From: Cyanobacteria bacterium K_Offshore_surface_m2_239
GTDB taxonomy: Bacteria > Cyanobacteriota > Cyanobacteriia > PCC-6307 > Cyanobiaceae
Direction of reading: 5' to 3'
Length of the DNA: 47,583 nt
NCBI GenBank assembly: GCA_016882305.1
Contig: VGQX01000007.1
Coordinates: 1 to 47,583, forward strand
The position numbers and the translations under genes were made by a program. The notes under the pieces were generated by a model. That model did not search any database, was not told where the DNA came from, and was given only the letters and a program-made list of their open reading frames with translations. Numbering within the stretch: position 1 is the first letter of the stretch; every line of letters starts with the position of its first letter. Positions 17,488 to 28,825 of the stretch are shown here, piece after piece.

Positions 17488-17574
17488 CTCCGATTGCATG
17501 AAGCGCGGCCTCCGGAGTCGAGGATCCCCTATCAGTGCTCAAAGCTAAAGGGAATCCGACGCGGCAAACTTGGA

Positions 17575-18753
17575 TCAACTGGCCTTGAGCACAAAATTGG
17601 TGCCTAGCAATTCCGCCAGAGCTTTTTGTTGGGGAGAGGGCGAGATTTTGTCTTGGCGGCGAACATCAGTGATCAACCAATCCAAAGCTGCCTCCTGCAA
17701 ATCAAAGTGATCGCCGTTGCGGTCGACACAATAACGTCCGTAAACCAACTTTTCCACAAGGTTAACGCCTGGACCGATGCGCGAATAATCAAAGATGATG
17801 GAATTATCAATTGTTGCGCCGGCGCAAATGTGACAACTCGGTCCGATCATCGCTGGTCCGATAATGGTTGCACCATCCTCAATTTTTGTCATGCCGCCAA
17901 CATAAACCGGACCGGTTACATTGATTTTTTCCCAGTTGGCAGCTACGTTGAGACCGGTGTAGATGCCAGGCCTGACCTGAATTCCAGGAACCTGAACCTG
18001 ACGGACATCTCCCTGCAGGACGCTGCGAATGGCCTGCCAGTAGTCTGGTACTTTACCAATATCCACCCACTCAAATTCCATCGGCAGAGCATAGAAAGGG
18101 GCGTCAGCAGCAACCAATCGGGGAAATAAATCCGATGCGATATCAAATGCCTCACCGGAGGGAATGAAGTCGAGAACCTGAGGCTCGAAGATGTAAATAC
18201 CTGTATTAATCATATCGCTGGCAGCTTCATCGACGGCCGGCTTTTCTTGAAAAGACATCACTCGTCCCTCTTCATCTGTGACCACCACCCCATAACTGCT
18301 GACCTGCTCTCGCGGCACGCGCTTGGTGATCAAGCTGGCCATGGCGCCTATGGATTTGTGACGCCGCACAGCCTCCGTGAGATCAAGGTCGATCAATGCG
18401 TCGCCACAGAGAACAACGAACGTATCGTCAAAGAAAGCTTGAAAATCTTGAATTCGCTTGATTCCACCCGCCGAACCCATAGCTTCACCGATCAATTCTC
18501 CGTCTTCAATTCGCCCTTCAAAGCTATAAGCAATTTGCACACCAAAACGCTGGCCGTCCCTGAAGTAGTTTTCAATTTCCTCGGCCAAATGTGAAACATT
18601 GACCATGATTTGGTCAAAGCCATGTTCACGCAAAAGCTCCAAAAGAAATTCCATCACAGGCTTCTGAAGGATGGGAATCATCGGCTTCGGAGTCGTGTGG
18701 GTAATCGGGCGAACCCTGGTTCCCTTGCCAGCCGCGAGGATCATCGCCTTCAT
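17575..18753 (-). CDS. NDP-sugar pyrophosphorylase (glucose/mannose-1-phosphate nucleotidyltransferase type)
   Basis: The 392-residue protein starts MKAMILAAGKGTRVRPITHTTP, the nucleotide-binding GxGTRxxP loop, followed by KPMIPILQKPVMEFLLELL. VLCGDALIDLDL is the metal-binding GD segment and FQEKP, MINTGIYIFEP and FEWVDIGKVPDYW the sugar-binding parts. The C-terminal third is a left-handed beta-helix with INVTGPVYVGGMTKIEDGA and IGPSCHICAGATIDNSII repeats. Such enzymes make GDP-mannose or other activated sugars for the cell envelope; the sugar cannot be read from sequence. It is monocistronic and somewhat lower in GC than its neighbours. Confidence 0.9.
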   Translation of the reverse strand: MKAMILAAGKGTRVRPITHTTPKPMIPILQKPVMEFLLELLREHGFDQIMVNVSHLAEEIENYFRDGQRFGVQIAYSFEGRIEDGELIGEAMGSAGGIKRIQDFQAFFDDTFVVLCGDALIDLDLTEAVRRHKSIGAMASLITKRVPREQVSSYGVVVTDEEGRVMSFQEKPAVDEAASDMINTGIYIFEPQVLDFIPSGEAFDIASDLFPRLVAADAPFYALPMEFEWVDIGKVPDYWQAIRSVLQGDVRQVQVPGIQVRPGIYTGLNVAANWEKINVTGPVYVGGMTKIEDGATIIGPAMIGPSCHICAGATIDNSIIFDYSRIGPGVNLVEKLVYGRYCVDRNGDHFDLQEAALDWLITDVRRQDKISPSPQQKALAELLGTNFVLKAS

Positions 18754-18798
18754 TCGTAGGCGCTTGTCAAAAAGAATAAATTCATCTTACGACCTCTC

Positions 18799-19698
18799 TC
18801 AGGCCGCGATCGCGTCTGGAGCCGGAGGGGAAGCTGACCCCTCCGCGGCGGGTTCCCCATTGGCCTCCTCCACCGCGACAAGAAGCCGACGGAGGCGGAG
18901 GGGCCCGAACAGGCCACCCTCCTGGAGCAACTCCACCTTGCCCTGGGCGCTGAGAAACAGCAGGGCCCAGAAGACCCCCACCCGATCGCGGTCCAGATCC
19001 TCCTCCTGAGCCGCCGCCTCCACCCAGGCCCCCCAGGAGTCAACAAGGCTGTCGAAGCCCAGCCAGGACTGCCCATCCCCCGGCCAGGAGGCCTGGATGA
19101 AGCGGCTGAGAGCCGCCGTGGTTTCCGGCAGCTTCTCGCGGTGGGCCAGAGCGGCCACCTGAGCGATCGCCACACGTTCGCTGTAGCGCCGCCCTCGCCG
19201 CTCCCGGGGTCGCGGTCCGTCCTGCTCCAGCCGGGCGGCGATGTCCTCCAGCTGACGGATCAGTTCCCCAAGGCTCACAGGCCGCTGGAGAGGCGGAGGG
19301 GCCACGGGACGTCGCAGCAGTTGACGCTCCGGACGAAAAGGGAGCGCTGGCCAATCCGCTCCAGGCCCCCCGGGCGCCTCCTCCAGGCCTCCGTCCTCCT
19401 CATCCGCAGCGTCCAGCGGGACACTGCTGCTCTCCAGCAGCTCCGCCTTCAGTCCCACCAGGACAGAAGCGGCCAGGAAAGCCTCGCTGCTCTCGGCCAG
19501 ATCCTGTTCGAAGCGACCGCCTTGCGGCAAGGTCAGAGCCGAGGCGCTGATCCGTTGGTGGAGCCGATCGAGAAAACCGTCGATGACGGCGATCACATCC
19601 ACATCCCAAGGATCGATCTCGCCGCGAACGGCAGCCTCTTGCAACATTCGAATCGCCATGCGGGCGCCCGCTTCGGCCACAGCCACCCGTTCGCCCAA
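18799..19698 (-). CDS. scpA: Segregation and condensation protein A
   Basis: ScpA is the kleisin bridging SMC dimers for chromosome condensation. The 299-residue product from TTG 19698 includes RMAIRMLQEAAVRGEIDPWDVDVIAVIDGFL near the N-terminus, FEQDLAESSEAFLAASVLVGLKAELL, the acidic/proline linker EEDGGLEEAPGGPGAD and a C-terminal winged helix (GVFWALLFLSAQGKVELLQEGGLFGPL). No ATG precedes the TTG before an in-frame stop at 19729-19731; GTG 19686 or ATG 19659 are alternative starts. scpB is not nearby. Confidence 0.9.
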   Translation of the reverse strand: MGERVAVAEAGARMAIRMLQEAAVRGEIDPWDVDVIAVIDGFLDRLHQRISASALTLPQGGRFEQDLAESSEAFLAASVLVGLKAELLESSSVPLDAADEEDGGLEEAPGGPGADWPALPFRPERQLLRRPVAPPPLQRPVSLGELIRQLEDIAARLEQDGPRPRERRGRRYSERVAIAQVAALAHREKLPETTAALSRFIQASWPGDGQSWLGFDSLVDSWGAWVEAAAQEEDLDRDRVGVFWALLFLSAQGKVELLQEGGLFGPLRLRRLLVAVEEANGEPAAEGSASPPAPDAIAA

Positions 19699-19843
19699 GG
19701 AATGCTGCCAACGTAACCGCCCCGCCCGTCAGCCACCACCCCCTGCGGGATTTTGTGGACAACAAAAACTCCACCGGGGCAGGCCATGACGGTGAGCGCC
19801 GAGGTCAGGAAAGGACGGTTTGGTTTGGCCAACCGATCAGACG

Positions 19844-19954
19844 TTGTTCGGAATCAGGTTGTTCGGGATCACGACCTGCTCTTCGGGATCACGCCCTGTT
19901 CATGGTTGTGCCCTGTTCAGGGTCATGCCCTGATCAGGGTCATGCGTTGTTCGG
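19844..19954 (+). repeat. Degenerate direct/palindromic repeat cluster upstream of scpA
   Basis: About six units of 15-20 nt with cores TTCGGGATCACG and TCAGGGTCATGC are arranged head to tail. Two are self-complementary: CCCTGTTCAGGG (19911-19922) and the perfect palindrome CCCTGATCAGGG (19928-19939), the latter ending one base before the lapA stop. The last unit runs into the lapA 3' end. Confidence 0.75.
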
Positions 19955-20299
19955 GGGGGCCGTGCTCTCTCCAGCCGCCGGAAGGAGGGCCAACTGGGCG
20001 TCCACGGTGGCGCGGTAGCGCTGCAGGTCGTTTTCCAGCTCCTGAATGCGCACCCGCTGAGCTTCCTGTTCCCCCTCGCCCTGAAGGGATTCCACCTTGC
20101 GCACCACCCCGCTCCACACGGCATAAATCCAGGCGGCTGTGGCGCCCAACCCACCCACAAGCAGCAGAAGGGCGGCCAAGGGGAAGGTGAAACTGACTCC
20201 GGGCAGAAACCTCACGGTGGTTGGCGTGGTGTTCTCCAGAGTGAACATCACCATGGCCAGGCCAAAGATGAAGATCAGCAGAAAGTTGAGCTGACGCAT
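19940..20299 (-). CDS. lapA: LapA-domain (DUF1049) membrane protein
   Basis: The 119-residue protein begins MRQLNFLLIFIFGLAMVMFTLENTTPTTVRFLPG, the LapA signature of one membrane helix followed by the N-x-T-x-V-x-F motif, then a second helix (AALLLLVGGLGATAAWIYAVW). The C-terminal 50 residues form a coiled coil (ESLQGEGEQEAQRVRIQELENDL). In other bacteria LapA/YciS with LapB controls lipopolysaccharide synthesis, but a LapB partner is not visible here. It lies 27 nt behind ndhD on the same strand. Confidence 0.8.
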   Translation of the reverse strand: MRQLNFLLIFIFGLAMVMFTLENTTPTTVRFLPGVSFTFPLAALLLLVGGLGATAAWIYAVWSGVVRKVESLQGEGEQEAQRVRIQELENDLQRYRATVDAQLALLPAAGESTAPPNNA

Positions 20300-20326
20300 T
20301 GGCGGGGCTGCACTCCTCTTAATGGC

Positions 20327-21961
20327 TTAAGGGCTGGACAGGAGACTTGTCAATGGAGGCGCCTGGAGAGCGACGGCGGGAAGTCCCAGGGGAACCGGTT
20401 GCGGGCGCAGGATCCCCCGAATCGGCAGAGGCCCAACCTTGGCCAAGGCGGTGGTCTCCTGACGCACCAGCTGCTCGATCGAGGCCCGATAGCTGTCGGT
20501 CATGAGTCGGGGGTAGAGCCCGATGCCAACAATGGGGACGAGCAAGCAGGAAATCACATAAATCTCCCTTGGCTCCGCATCCACAAGCTTGGTGTGGGCC
20601 ACAAGTTCGCGGTTTTCCTGACCAAAGAAAATTTCGCGAAGCATCGAGAGGAGATAAATCGGGGTGAGGATCACGCCGATCGCCGCCAAGATGGAAATCG
20701 AAACACGGAATGCAAGGCTGTAGGCCTCGCTGGTGGCGAAGCCGACAAACACCATCAATTCAGAAACAAAACCGCTCATTCCCGGCAGGGCAAGAGAGGC
20801 GAGAGAACAAACAGTCCAGAGGGCAAACATCTTGCGCATTTTTTGCCCAACACCACCCATCTCGTCCAGCAGAAGAGTGTGCGTACGGTCGTAGGTCGCT
20901 CCAACCAGAAAAAAGAGACTGGCGCCGATCAAGCCGTGGCTGACCATTTGCAACATGGCACCGCTGGTTCCCAAGGCGCTGAGGCTACCAATGCCAATGA
21001 GAACGAAACCCATGTGACTGATCGAGGAATAAGCGATTTTTCTCTTTAGATTTCTTTGCGCAAAGGAGGTCAGGGCTGCATAAATAATATTGACTACACC
21101 TAAAATTATTAGAATTGGAGCAAACTTGACATGGGCGTCAGGCAGGATCTGCACATTGAAGCGAAGGAGGGCATAGCCGCCCATCTTCAATAGAATGCCA
21201 GCCAACAACATGTGCACGGGTGCCGTGGCCTCCCCGTGGGCGTCTGGCAACCAGGTATGCAATGGAACAATGGGCAATTTCACACCAAAAGCAATTAACA
21301 AACCCGCATAGCAAATCACCTGGAAGGATGTGCTGAACTCCTTGGCGGCCAAGGCGGTGTATTCAAATGTTGGCGAACCCCCTCCATAAAACCCCATGGC
21401 CAATGCTGCCAATAGGATAAACAGGGAGCTGCCGGCGGTATATAGAATGAATTTAGTGGCCGCATATTGCCTCTTCTTTCCACCCCAGATGGCCAGGAGA
21501 AGATAAACAGGAATCAGCTCCAACTCCCAGGCCAGGAAAAACAACAACATGTCCTGGACTGCAAAGACAGCAATCTGCCCCCCATCCATCGCCAGAAGCA
21601 GAAAGTAGAACAGGCGAGGCTTGAAGGTCACCGGCCAGGCGGCCAGGCACGCCAGGGCGGTGATGAAACTTGTCAGGAGGATCAGGGGCATGGAGAGGCC
21701 ATCGGCCCCGACAGACCAGGCGAGACCGAGTTCGGGCAACCAGGACCAGCGCTCCACCAGCTGCAGGCTCTCATTGGCGGGGTCATAACCGTTGAGATAG
21801 CCGCCAACAGTGAAAAGGAAGGTGAGCAACGCCACCCCGAGGGCATACCAGCGGACCTTCTTGCCGTCTCCATCGTCAGGAACGAACGGGATCAGAAGAG
21901 ACGCCGCGATGGGGACGAGGATCGCGGCACTGAGCCAGGGGAAGGGCACGGACTGGGCCAT
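20327..21961 (-). CDS. ndhD: NAD(P)H-quinone oxidoreductase chain 4 (NdhD)
   Basis: NdhD is an antiporter-like proton-pumping subunit of NDH-1. The 544-residue protein from ATG 21961 ([20 protein letters not shown]) has about 14 membrane helices. Family motifs include [35 protein letters not shown] (conserved membrane Glu), GFGVKLP-like [22 protein letters not shown] and [18 protein letters not shown]. The upstream in-frame ATG at 22069 is rejected because the added 36 residues are hydrophilic and unlike the family. Placed 267 nt behind ndhF, it belongs to the respiratory NdhF1/NdhD1-type pair. Confidence 0.95.
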   Translation of the reverse strand: MAQSVPFPWLSAAILVPIAASLLIPFVPDDGDGKKVRWYALGVALLTFLFTVGGYLNGYDPANESLQLVERWSWLPELGLAWSVGADGLSMPLILLTSFITALACLAAWPVTFKPRLFYFLLLAMDGGQIAVFAVQDMLLFFLAWELELIPVYLLLAIWGGKKRQYAATKFILYTAGSSLFILLAALAMGFYGGGSPTFEYTALAAKEFSTSFQVICYAGLLIAFGVKLPIVPLHTWLPDAHGEATAPVHMLLAGILLKMGGYALLRFNVQILPDAHVKFAPILIILGVVNIIYAALTSFAQRNLKRKIAYSSISHMGFVLIGIGSLSALGTSGAMLQMVSHGLIGASLFFLVGATYDRTHTLLLDEMGGVGQKMRKMFALWTVCSLASLALPGMSGFVSELMVFVGFATSEAYSLAFRVSISILAAIGVILTPIYLLSMLREIFFGQENRELVAHTKLVDAEPREIYVISCLLVPIVGIGLYPRLMTDSYRASIEQLVRQETTALAKVGPLPIRGILRPQPVPLGLPAVALQAPPLTSLLSSP

Positions 21962-22228
21962 CACTGCATTCGAGTGTAGAAATGCGCGTCGCTCCTCACC
22001 AGACGCGGTCGTGGTTGCCACACACGGGAGCCCGGGAGAGAAGCGCTCTTCGGCGGTTGAACCTCCCACGGGTGTGGAATGGAAATCCCTCCCTCAGGGC
22101 ACCGTTGCGGCTGCGGCAAGCCGACCAGGGGGACCCTGACCCTGGGGGCCTGGAGTCTTCAGCACCGGTGGCGAGCAGCGCGAGGGCCGGCGATTCGCTC
22201 CCGATCGCAGGCGGCAGTCCGGGAGGTC

Positions 22229-24244
22229 TCAGGCACCAAAAACGCTGAAGAGCACCACGAGAAGGATCACCCCAGCGAAGACAATCAAGGCATAGAACTG
22301 GGCACGACCAGTTTCAAAATATTTAAGCCCTTCTCCACTGCCGAGGGTGAGCAAACCCGTGAGGTTGACGACACCATCCACGACCTTGGAATCCACATCC
22401 AAAACCTGCTTGGCGAGCTTGCGACTGCCCTGAACGAAAATCTTGTCATTCAGATCATCGAGATACCACTTATTGGTGAGGAACGCGTTGACTGACGGAA
22501 ATCGTGCCGCCACCACCTGACCCAGATCAATGCGGTGAAGGGAATAAGCGGCAAAAGCAAGGGAAATGCCAACGATGGAAATCGCCACGGAAGCTCCCGC
22601 CAAAGGAAGGAATTCGCTCCAAGAGAAATGCTGGGCCATCTCTACGGCCTCCTCGGGGTCCAGGGCCATGGCAAAACGGCTGTTCCAGGGCGTTCCCAAA
22701 AGGCCAATCAGGATGGAGGGAACCGCCAGGATCACGAGGGGGGCGGTCATCTGCCAGGCCGATTCATGGGGGTGCTGGCGATGATTGGCGCCATGGCTTT
22801 CCGCATGGCCTTCTGAGGTGTCCTTGCCCGCTGCGGCGAGAAGATTGGCTCTCAGGCTCTGATCGTTGCCGCGAAAGTCGCCCTCAAAGGTAAGAAAATA
22901 TAAACGGAACATGTAAAACGCCGTCATGCCAGCCGTGAGGAAGCCAGCGGCCCAAAGCAAGGGGAAAGAAGCGAAGGCTTGTCCGAGAATTTCATCCTTG
23001 CTCCAGAACCCCGCCAGTGGCGGAATGCCGGCGATGGCGATGCAGCCAATGAGAAACGTGCTGGCCGTGATAGGCATGAACCGACGCAGCCCGCCCATCA
23101 GGCGCATGTCCTGCGCGAGGACGGGTTCGTGACCGACCACCTCTTCCATCGCATGAATCACCGACCCGGAACCCAGGAAAAGCATGGCCTTGAAAAAGGC
23201 ATGGGTCACCAGGTGAAACATCCCGGCGATGGGAGCACCACACCCCATCGCTAACATCATGTAGCCCAGCTGGGACACCGTGCTGTAGGCAAGACCTTTC
23301 TTGAGGTCTTGCTGGGTGAGGGCAATGGAGGCCCCCAGGAACAACGTGATGGTGCCGATCACCGCAATGACCAGCTGAACCTGGGGATAAGCGGCATATA
23401 CTGGCTGGAGCCGAGCCACAAGGAACACCCCTGCCGCCACCATGGTGGCGGCGTGAATCAGGGCGGAGATCGGGGTTGGCCCCTCCATGGCATCGGGTAG
23501 CCAGACATGAAGAGGAAATTGGGCCGATTTGGCCATGGGGCCCATGAAGACGAGCAAGCAAAGAATCACCGCCACGGTCTCGCTCACCCGCCCCTCAGCG
23601 ACGGTCTGCTGAAGCCGGAGGCCGATGTCCTCGAAACCGAAACTGCCGGTCGCCCAGAACAACCCAAGAATGCCGAGGAGCAGACCAAAATCTCCGACGC
23701 GGTTCACCACGAAGGCTTTCTGGGCGGCGTTGGCCGCGCCATCTCGGTCGTACCAGAACCCCACCAACAGATAGGAACACATCCCCACCAGCTCCCAGAA
23801 GACGTAGATCTCGAGGAGGTTCGGGCTGATCACCAAACCCAGCATCGAGCTGCTGAAGAGGGCGAGATAAGTGAAAAAGCGCACATAGCCCTTGTCGTGG
23901 GCCATGTAACCATCGGAATAAACCATCACCAGCAGGGCGATGGTGGTCACCAAGGCGAGCATCACGGCGCCAAGAGGATCCACGCGGTAGCCCATCTGCA
24001 GACTGAAGCTGCCCGCAGTCGACCAGTCAAAGAGCACCTCCTTTGGCGCCGCTCCCGCCAGCTGCTGAGCCAGGACGGCAAAGCTGAGCACCGCCGAGGC
24101 TCCGACGCAGCTGATGAGGAACCAGGCCACCGGTTTTCGCAACCGGTTCACGGTGCGGTTGAAGCTCAACAGGCCAAGGCCCGTGACGCAGGCCCCCAGC
24201 AGGGGAAGCAGAGGTATCAGCCAAGCCAGGTCAGCAGCGGGCAT
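22229..24244 (-). CDS. ndhF: NAD(P)H-quinone oxidoreductase subunit 5 (NdhF)
   Basis: NdhF is the distal proton-pumping subunit of NDH-1. The 671-residue protein begins MPAADLAWLIPLLPLLGACVTGLG and contains FWELVGMCSYLLVGFWYDRDGAANAAQKAF, MAKSAQFPLHVWLPDAMEGPTPISALIHAATMVAAGVFLVAR and KKGLAYSTVSQLGYMMLAMG, all diagnostic. A His-rich loop (EGHAESHGANHRQHPHES) precedes the long C-terminal lateral helix. With ndhD it gives the NDH-1L form used in respiration and cyclic flow. The 267 nt between ndhF and ndhD carry no gene I can recognise. Confidence 0.96.
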   Translation of the reverse strand: MPAADLAWLIPLLPLLGACVTGLGLLSFNRTVNRLRKPVAWFLISCVGASAVLSFAVLAQQLAGAAPKEVLFDWSTAGSFSLQMGYRVDPLGAVMLALVTTIALLVMVYSDGYMAHDKGYVRFFTYLALFSSSMLGLVISPNLLEIYVFWELVGMCSYLLVGFWYDRDGAANAAQKAFVVNRVGDFGLLLGILGLFWATGSFGFEDIGLRLQQTVAEGRVSETVAVILCLLVFMGPMAKSAQFPLHVWLPDAMEGPTPISALIHAATMVAAGVFLVARLQPVYAAYPQVQLVIAVIGTITLFLGASIALTQQDLKKGLAYSTVSQLGYMMLAMGCGAPIAGMFHLVTHAFFKAMLFLGSGSVIHAMEEVVGHEPVLAQDMRLMGGLRRFMPITASTFLIGCIAIAGIPPLAGFWSKDEILGQAFASFPLLWAAGFLTAGMTAFYMFRLYFLTFEGDFRGNDQSLRANLLAAAGKDTSEGHAESHGANHRQHPHESAWQMTAPLVILAVPSILIGLLGTPWNSRFAMALDPEEAVEMAQHFSWSEFLPLAGASVAISIVGISLAFAAYSLHRIDLGQVVAARFPSVNAFLTNKWYLDDLNDKIFVQGSRKLAKQVLDVDSKVVDGVVNLTGLLTLGSGEGLKYFETGRAQFYALIVFAGVILLVVLFSVFGA

Positions 24245-24308
24245 CCTGTGGAGTCAGCGCAGCAGGAGTGTAGGCAGAACTGGCCCATGCTTTTGGCGCA
24301 ATGGCGCC

Positions 24309-25043
24309 TCATCCCAGCCAATGGGCCAGGGCTGTCCGGGAAAACGCTGTGCTGGCGACCCCAATCCAGGGATGGGACCACCACAGCACGCCCACCGCCA
24401 CAGCGATGCCCAGCTGGGACGGCTTGAAAAACTCCTCCAGGCGGAGTTGCTGCCGCCCGGTCAACACAGCCTGAAACGGAAGGATGGAGGTGGAGGCGCG
24501 CACCTCCTCGAAGGCGGAGCCAAAACGCCGTCGCAGCCGTTGATCCCCGTGCCAGACGGCAAAGGCGTGGTGGGCGATCAGCCCCAGACAGGTGACGACC
24601 ATGAAGCTCGACCCGATCCAAAGCAGATGGGTGGCGCACCAGAGCACCTGGCCCACAGCCTGGGGATGGCGCGAGACCCGAATGATGCCCGTGGAGTAGA
24701 GGCGCACCTGGGGTCGCAACAGGGACGGGATCTCCAGAAGGTTGTAGGTGGCGGGATACAAGAAGAAGAAACTGATGGCGGTTCCACCCCAGACCACCGG
24801 CACGATCCAGGGTTGGTCCTGCAGATTCCAGAGGCGAACGCCGTCATAGCGGTGCGCGAGGAAGTAGGCGATCAGCAGGGTCGCGGAGGGGATGCTCACC
24901 GCCGCGAAGAGAAGGCGCCAGGCCCGTTCACCCAGTCGTTCCGCTCCCAGGGGCCTGAGGGCGGCCCCACCGCTGTGCAGAACCGCGAAGCCCAGCAGCA
25001 GGCAGGCCATGACCCAACTGCTGTGATGCGGGGAACCGAGCAT
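24309..25043 (-). CDS. 15-cis-zeta-carotene isomerase (Z-ISO), NnrU family
   Basis: Z-ISO isomerises the 15-cis bond of zeta-carotene between the two desaturase steps. The 244-residue membrane protein carries HSGGAALRPLGAERLGERAWRLLFAAVSIPSATLL and AYFLAHRYDGVRLWNLQ, matching plant and cyanobacterial Z-ISO rather than denitrifier NnrU, plus RVSRHPQAVGQVLWCATHLLWIG with the conserved RHP(Q) motif. About six membrane segments are visible. It is divergent from rbcR (131 nt apart) and 64 nt upstream of ndhF on the same strand. Phytoene desaturase and synthase lie 2.4 kb away. Confidence 0.85.
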   Translation of the reverse strand: MLGSPHHSSWVMACLLLGFAVLHSGGAALRPLGAERLGERAWRLLFAAVSIPSATLLIAYFLAHRYDGVRLWNLQDQPWIVPVVWGGTAISFFFLYPATYNLLEIPSLLRPQVRLYSTGIIRVSRHPQAVGQVLWCATHLLWIGSSFMVVTCLGLIAHHAFAVWHGDQRLRRRFGSAFEEVRASTSILPFQAVLTGRQQLRLEEFFKPSQLGIAVAVGVLWWSHPWIGVASTAFSRTALAHWLG

Positions 25044-25174
25044 GGGAGTGAACCCGTCCAGAGGCGCAGTCTGCCAACCGGCTGCCCCCGCCTAGAGTTA
25101 CATCCACATGCCGGTTCCGCCATCGGCCCACCCGCGGCCCAGTTCAAGGACCCCAGCGAGGACCAACAGAGCCC

Positions 25175-26164
25175 ATGGCTGATCTGCCCTTCACCCTCGA
25201 TCAACTCCGCATCCTCCGGGCCATCGCCAGCGAGGGAAGCTTCAAGAAGGCGGCCGACAGCCTTTATGTCACGCAGCCTGCCGTCAGCCTGCAGATCCAG
25301 AATCTGGAAAAGCAACTGGACGTTGCCCTGTTTGACCGCGGCGGACGCAAGGCTCAGCTCACGGAAGCGGGCCATCTGCTGCTGAGTTATTGCGACCGCA
25401 TCCTCAGCCAGTGCCAGGAAGCGTGCCGGGCGCTGGATGACCTCCACAACCTCAAGGGCGGCTCCTTGATCGTCGGTGCCAGTCAAACAACGGGCACGTA
25501 CCTCATGCCGCGCATGATCGGCCTGTTTCGCCAGAAATACCCTGATGTGTCGGTGCAGCTTCAGGTGCACAGCACCCGACGAACGGCCTGGGGCGTGGCC
25601 AACGGCCAGGTGGATCTGGCCATCATCGGCGGAGAACTGCCTCCGGATCTGAATGATCTTCTGCAGGTCGTCCCTTATGCCAATGACGAACTGGCGTTGG
25701 TGCTGCCACCGAAACATCCGCTCTCCCGTCTCCCGGAGTTGACGAAAGAGGACCTCTATCGGCTCGGATTTGTCTGCTTGGATGCCCAGTCCACCACCCG
25801 GAAAATGGTGGATCAGCTGCTCTCACGCTCCAAACTGGATGTGGGACGCATAAAGATCGAAATGGAGCTCAACTCTTTCGAGGCCATCAAAAATGCTGTG
25901 CAATCCGGCCTGGGCGCCGCCTTCCTCCCCGTCGTCTCCATTGAACGGGAGCTGGCCTCCGGCAGTCTGCACAGACCGCAGGTGTCCGATCTGCAGGTGC
26001 GACGTCAGCTAAAGCTGATCAGCCACCCCGCCCGTTATTGCTCCAGGGCTGCCGAGGCCTTTCGCAGAGAGGTTCTGCCGGTCTTCGCGAGCCCGGAGAG
26101 CCCCTTGCGGCAGAACGCCACCAACCGGGCCAACGAAGCGGTCGCCACGTCCCTGACTCCTTGA
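25175..26164 (+). CDS. rbcR: LysR-family regulator RbcR-like
   Basis: The 329-residue protein has an N-terminal LysR helix-turn-helix ([50 protein letters not shown] type pattern, residues 6-60) and a two-lobe effector domain ([37 protein letters not shown]). The sequence fits RbcR, the cyanobacterial and red-plastid regulator of RuBisCO, close to CmpR and NdhR. RbcR responds to carbon status in other cyanobacteria; whether this one acts on the adjacent ndhF/ndhD is inferred from position only. The divergent spacer has a 7-bp inverted repeat. Confidence 0.88.
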   Translation: MADLPFTLDQLRILRAIASEGSFKKAADSLYVTQPAVSLQIQNLEKQLDVALFDRGGRKAQLTEAGHLLLSYCDRILSQCQEACRALDDLHNLKGGSLIVGASQTTGTYLMPRMIGLFRQKYPDVSVQLQVHSTRRTAWGVANGQVDLAIIGGELPPDLNDLLQVVPYANDELALVLPPKHPLSRLPELTKEDLYRLGFVCLDAQSTTRKMVDQLLSRSKLDVGRIKIEMELNSFEAIKNAVQSGLGAAFLPVVSIERELASGSLHRPQVSDLQVRRQLKLISHPARYCSRAAEAFRREVLPVFASPESPLRQNATNRANEAVATSLTP

Positions 26165-26244
26165 GCGCGCGGAGTGGTGAACCCCGCCGGGGCCCGCCGC
26201 ACGCGTGAGCGGCTGACGTGCAGGGCGTTCCGCGGGGTTGAGGC

Positions 26245-26985
26245 TTAGAACTGATCACCTTCCGGGGTGACCCCCACGGAATCATCTGCGGCACCAGCGG
26301 CGCCAGGTGTCTGAAACTTGTTGCCAGCGATGTCAGTTTGATAGACGCAGCGCACGATCGGCTTATCACGAATCGAACCGATATAAGCAAATGTGTTCAT
26401 GCGTTGCTTGCATTCCCGCATCTGCTCAGCGGTGACAGCCCCTTGTTTTTGCAACACCGCCCAGTTTTCCCGACGAATCACACAGCCAGGTTGCAGGGTT
26501 GGCTGCGTCACAAAACTGCTGCTCGGGTTCATGGTGGTGTATAGCTCGATATCCATCACAAACGCGCTGGCCCCCCATTGTTTGCAGAACTCTGGATCGG
26601 GCACAGCCATATCCAACTGTTGGCTGCTGGCAATGTTCCCCTGGTTGCCCTGGGTTGTGCTGGTGACCGCGCTGCCGATGCCGATGCCCACCACGAGCAC
26701 ACCCGCCAGCAGGGCTGCCGTGGCCACATTGAAGCTGGAACCACCCCCCGACTTTCCCGGACCCCCTGGCCCCCCGGGGGGAGGACCGGGTCGCCGGGGG
26801 TAGGAGGACCATGGGTCGCCCTCAGACCCGCTGCGGCGCGGAGACTCCCGCTCCCAAGCGCGGTCGCGCTCTGGACGGCCATAGGCCCGTGAGCGCTCCC
26901 AAGACTCTCGTTCCTCGCCCGGGAGGACCCGTGAGCGCCGATCGTCGGGCATCGGACGTCGATCGTCGGGGCGGGAGCGGGTCAC
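26245..26985 (-). CDS. DUF3172 cyanobacterial protein
   Basis: The product is 246 residues if it starts at GTG 26985, which overlaps the ndhM stop as GTGA; ATG 26952 would remove 11 residues. The first 85 residues are charged and low complexity ([14 protein letters not shown]-like, then [17 protein letters not shown]), followed by one membrane helix ([23 protein letters not shown]). The C-terminal domain has four cysteines ([43 protein letters not shown]), which could form disulfides outside the cytosol. DUF3172 is conserved in cyanobacteria; function unknown. The tight coupling to ndhM suggests an NDH-1-related role, which is inference. Confidence 0.8.
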   Translation of the reverse strand: MTRSRPDDRRPMPDDRRSRVLPGEERESWERSRAYGRPERDRAWERESPRRSGSEGDPWSSYPRRPGPPPGGPGGPGKSGGGSSFNVATAALLAGVLVVGIGIGSAVTSTTQGNQGNIASSQQLDMAVPDPEFCKQWGASAFVMDIELYTTMNPSSSFVTQPTLQPGCVIRRENWAVLQKQGAVTAEQMRECKQRMNTFAYIGSIRDKPIVRCVYQTDIAGNKFQTPGAAGAADDSVGVTPEGDQF

Positions 26986-27329
26986 AGGGTTTCCGGGCTG
27001 CGGGGTTGCCCCATGGAGTAGTTGAGCACCCGGCACTCGGGGTTGTAACGGAGCTCTCCGGCCTGCAGCAGCTGGCGGATCACGCCTTCCAGCTCCGATC
27101 CGATCCGGCGCAGGGTGTAGTCCGAGAGCTCCTCGCCAGCCCGGGCGTCCACCAGCTCCCGGAAGCGGTCCTGCACCTTGGAGACGCTCGAGGCCTCCCA
27201 CAGGAACTCGCTGTCTGGATCGAGATCGAGGGTGAGCTGGTTCCGATCCGCCACCAGATCGCCGTTCTCGACCCGAGCGGTGAAGAGGCGCACGTGGCGG
27301 GTGGTCGACTTCAGGAGGGTGTCGGTCAT
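26982..27329 (-). CDS. ndhM: NAD(P)H-quinone oxidoreductase subunit M
   Basis: NdhM is a cyanobacterial/plastid-specific stroma-side subunit of NDH-1 required for cyclic electron flow. The 115-residue product begins [20 protein letters not shown] at 27329, the family's usual start; an ATG 15 codons upstream adds a Pro/Ser tail and is rejected. Other conserved parts are [47 protein letters not shown] and [12 protein letters not shown]. It is divergent from crtP and overlaps the DUF3172 gene by 4 nt. Confidence 0.95.
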   Translation of the reverse strand: MTDTLLKSTTRHVRLFTARVENGDLVADRNQLTLDLDPDSEFLWEASSVSKVQDRFRELVDARAGEELSDYTLRRIGSELEGVIRQLLQAGELRYNPECRVLNYSMGQPRSPETL

Positions 27330-27422
27330 GGGCGAGGGGCGCGGCTGCGGGGAGGGGGAGGACAGGTTTGGCAACTCTAGGCAGGCGGTGAGGCGCTGCG
27401 GGCCGGATCTCCTGCCCGATAA

Positions 27423-28823
<1,401 letters not shown>

Positions 28824-28825
28824 GC

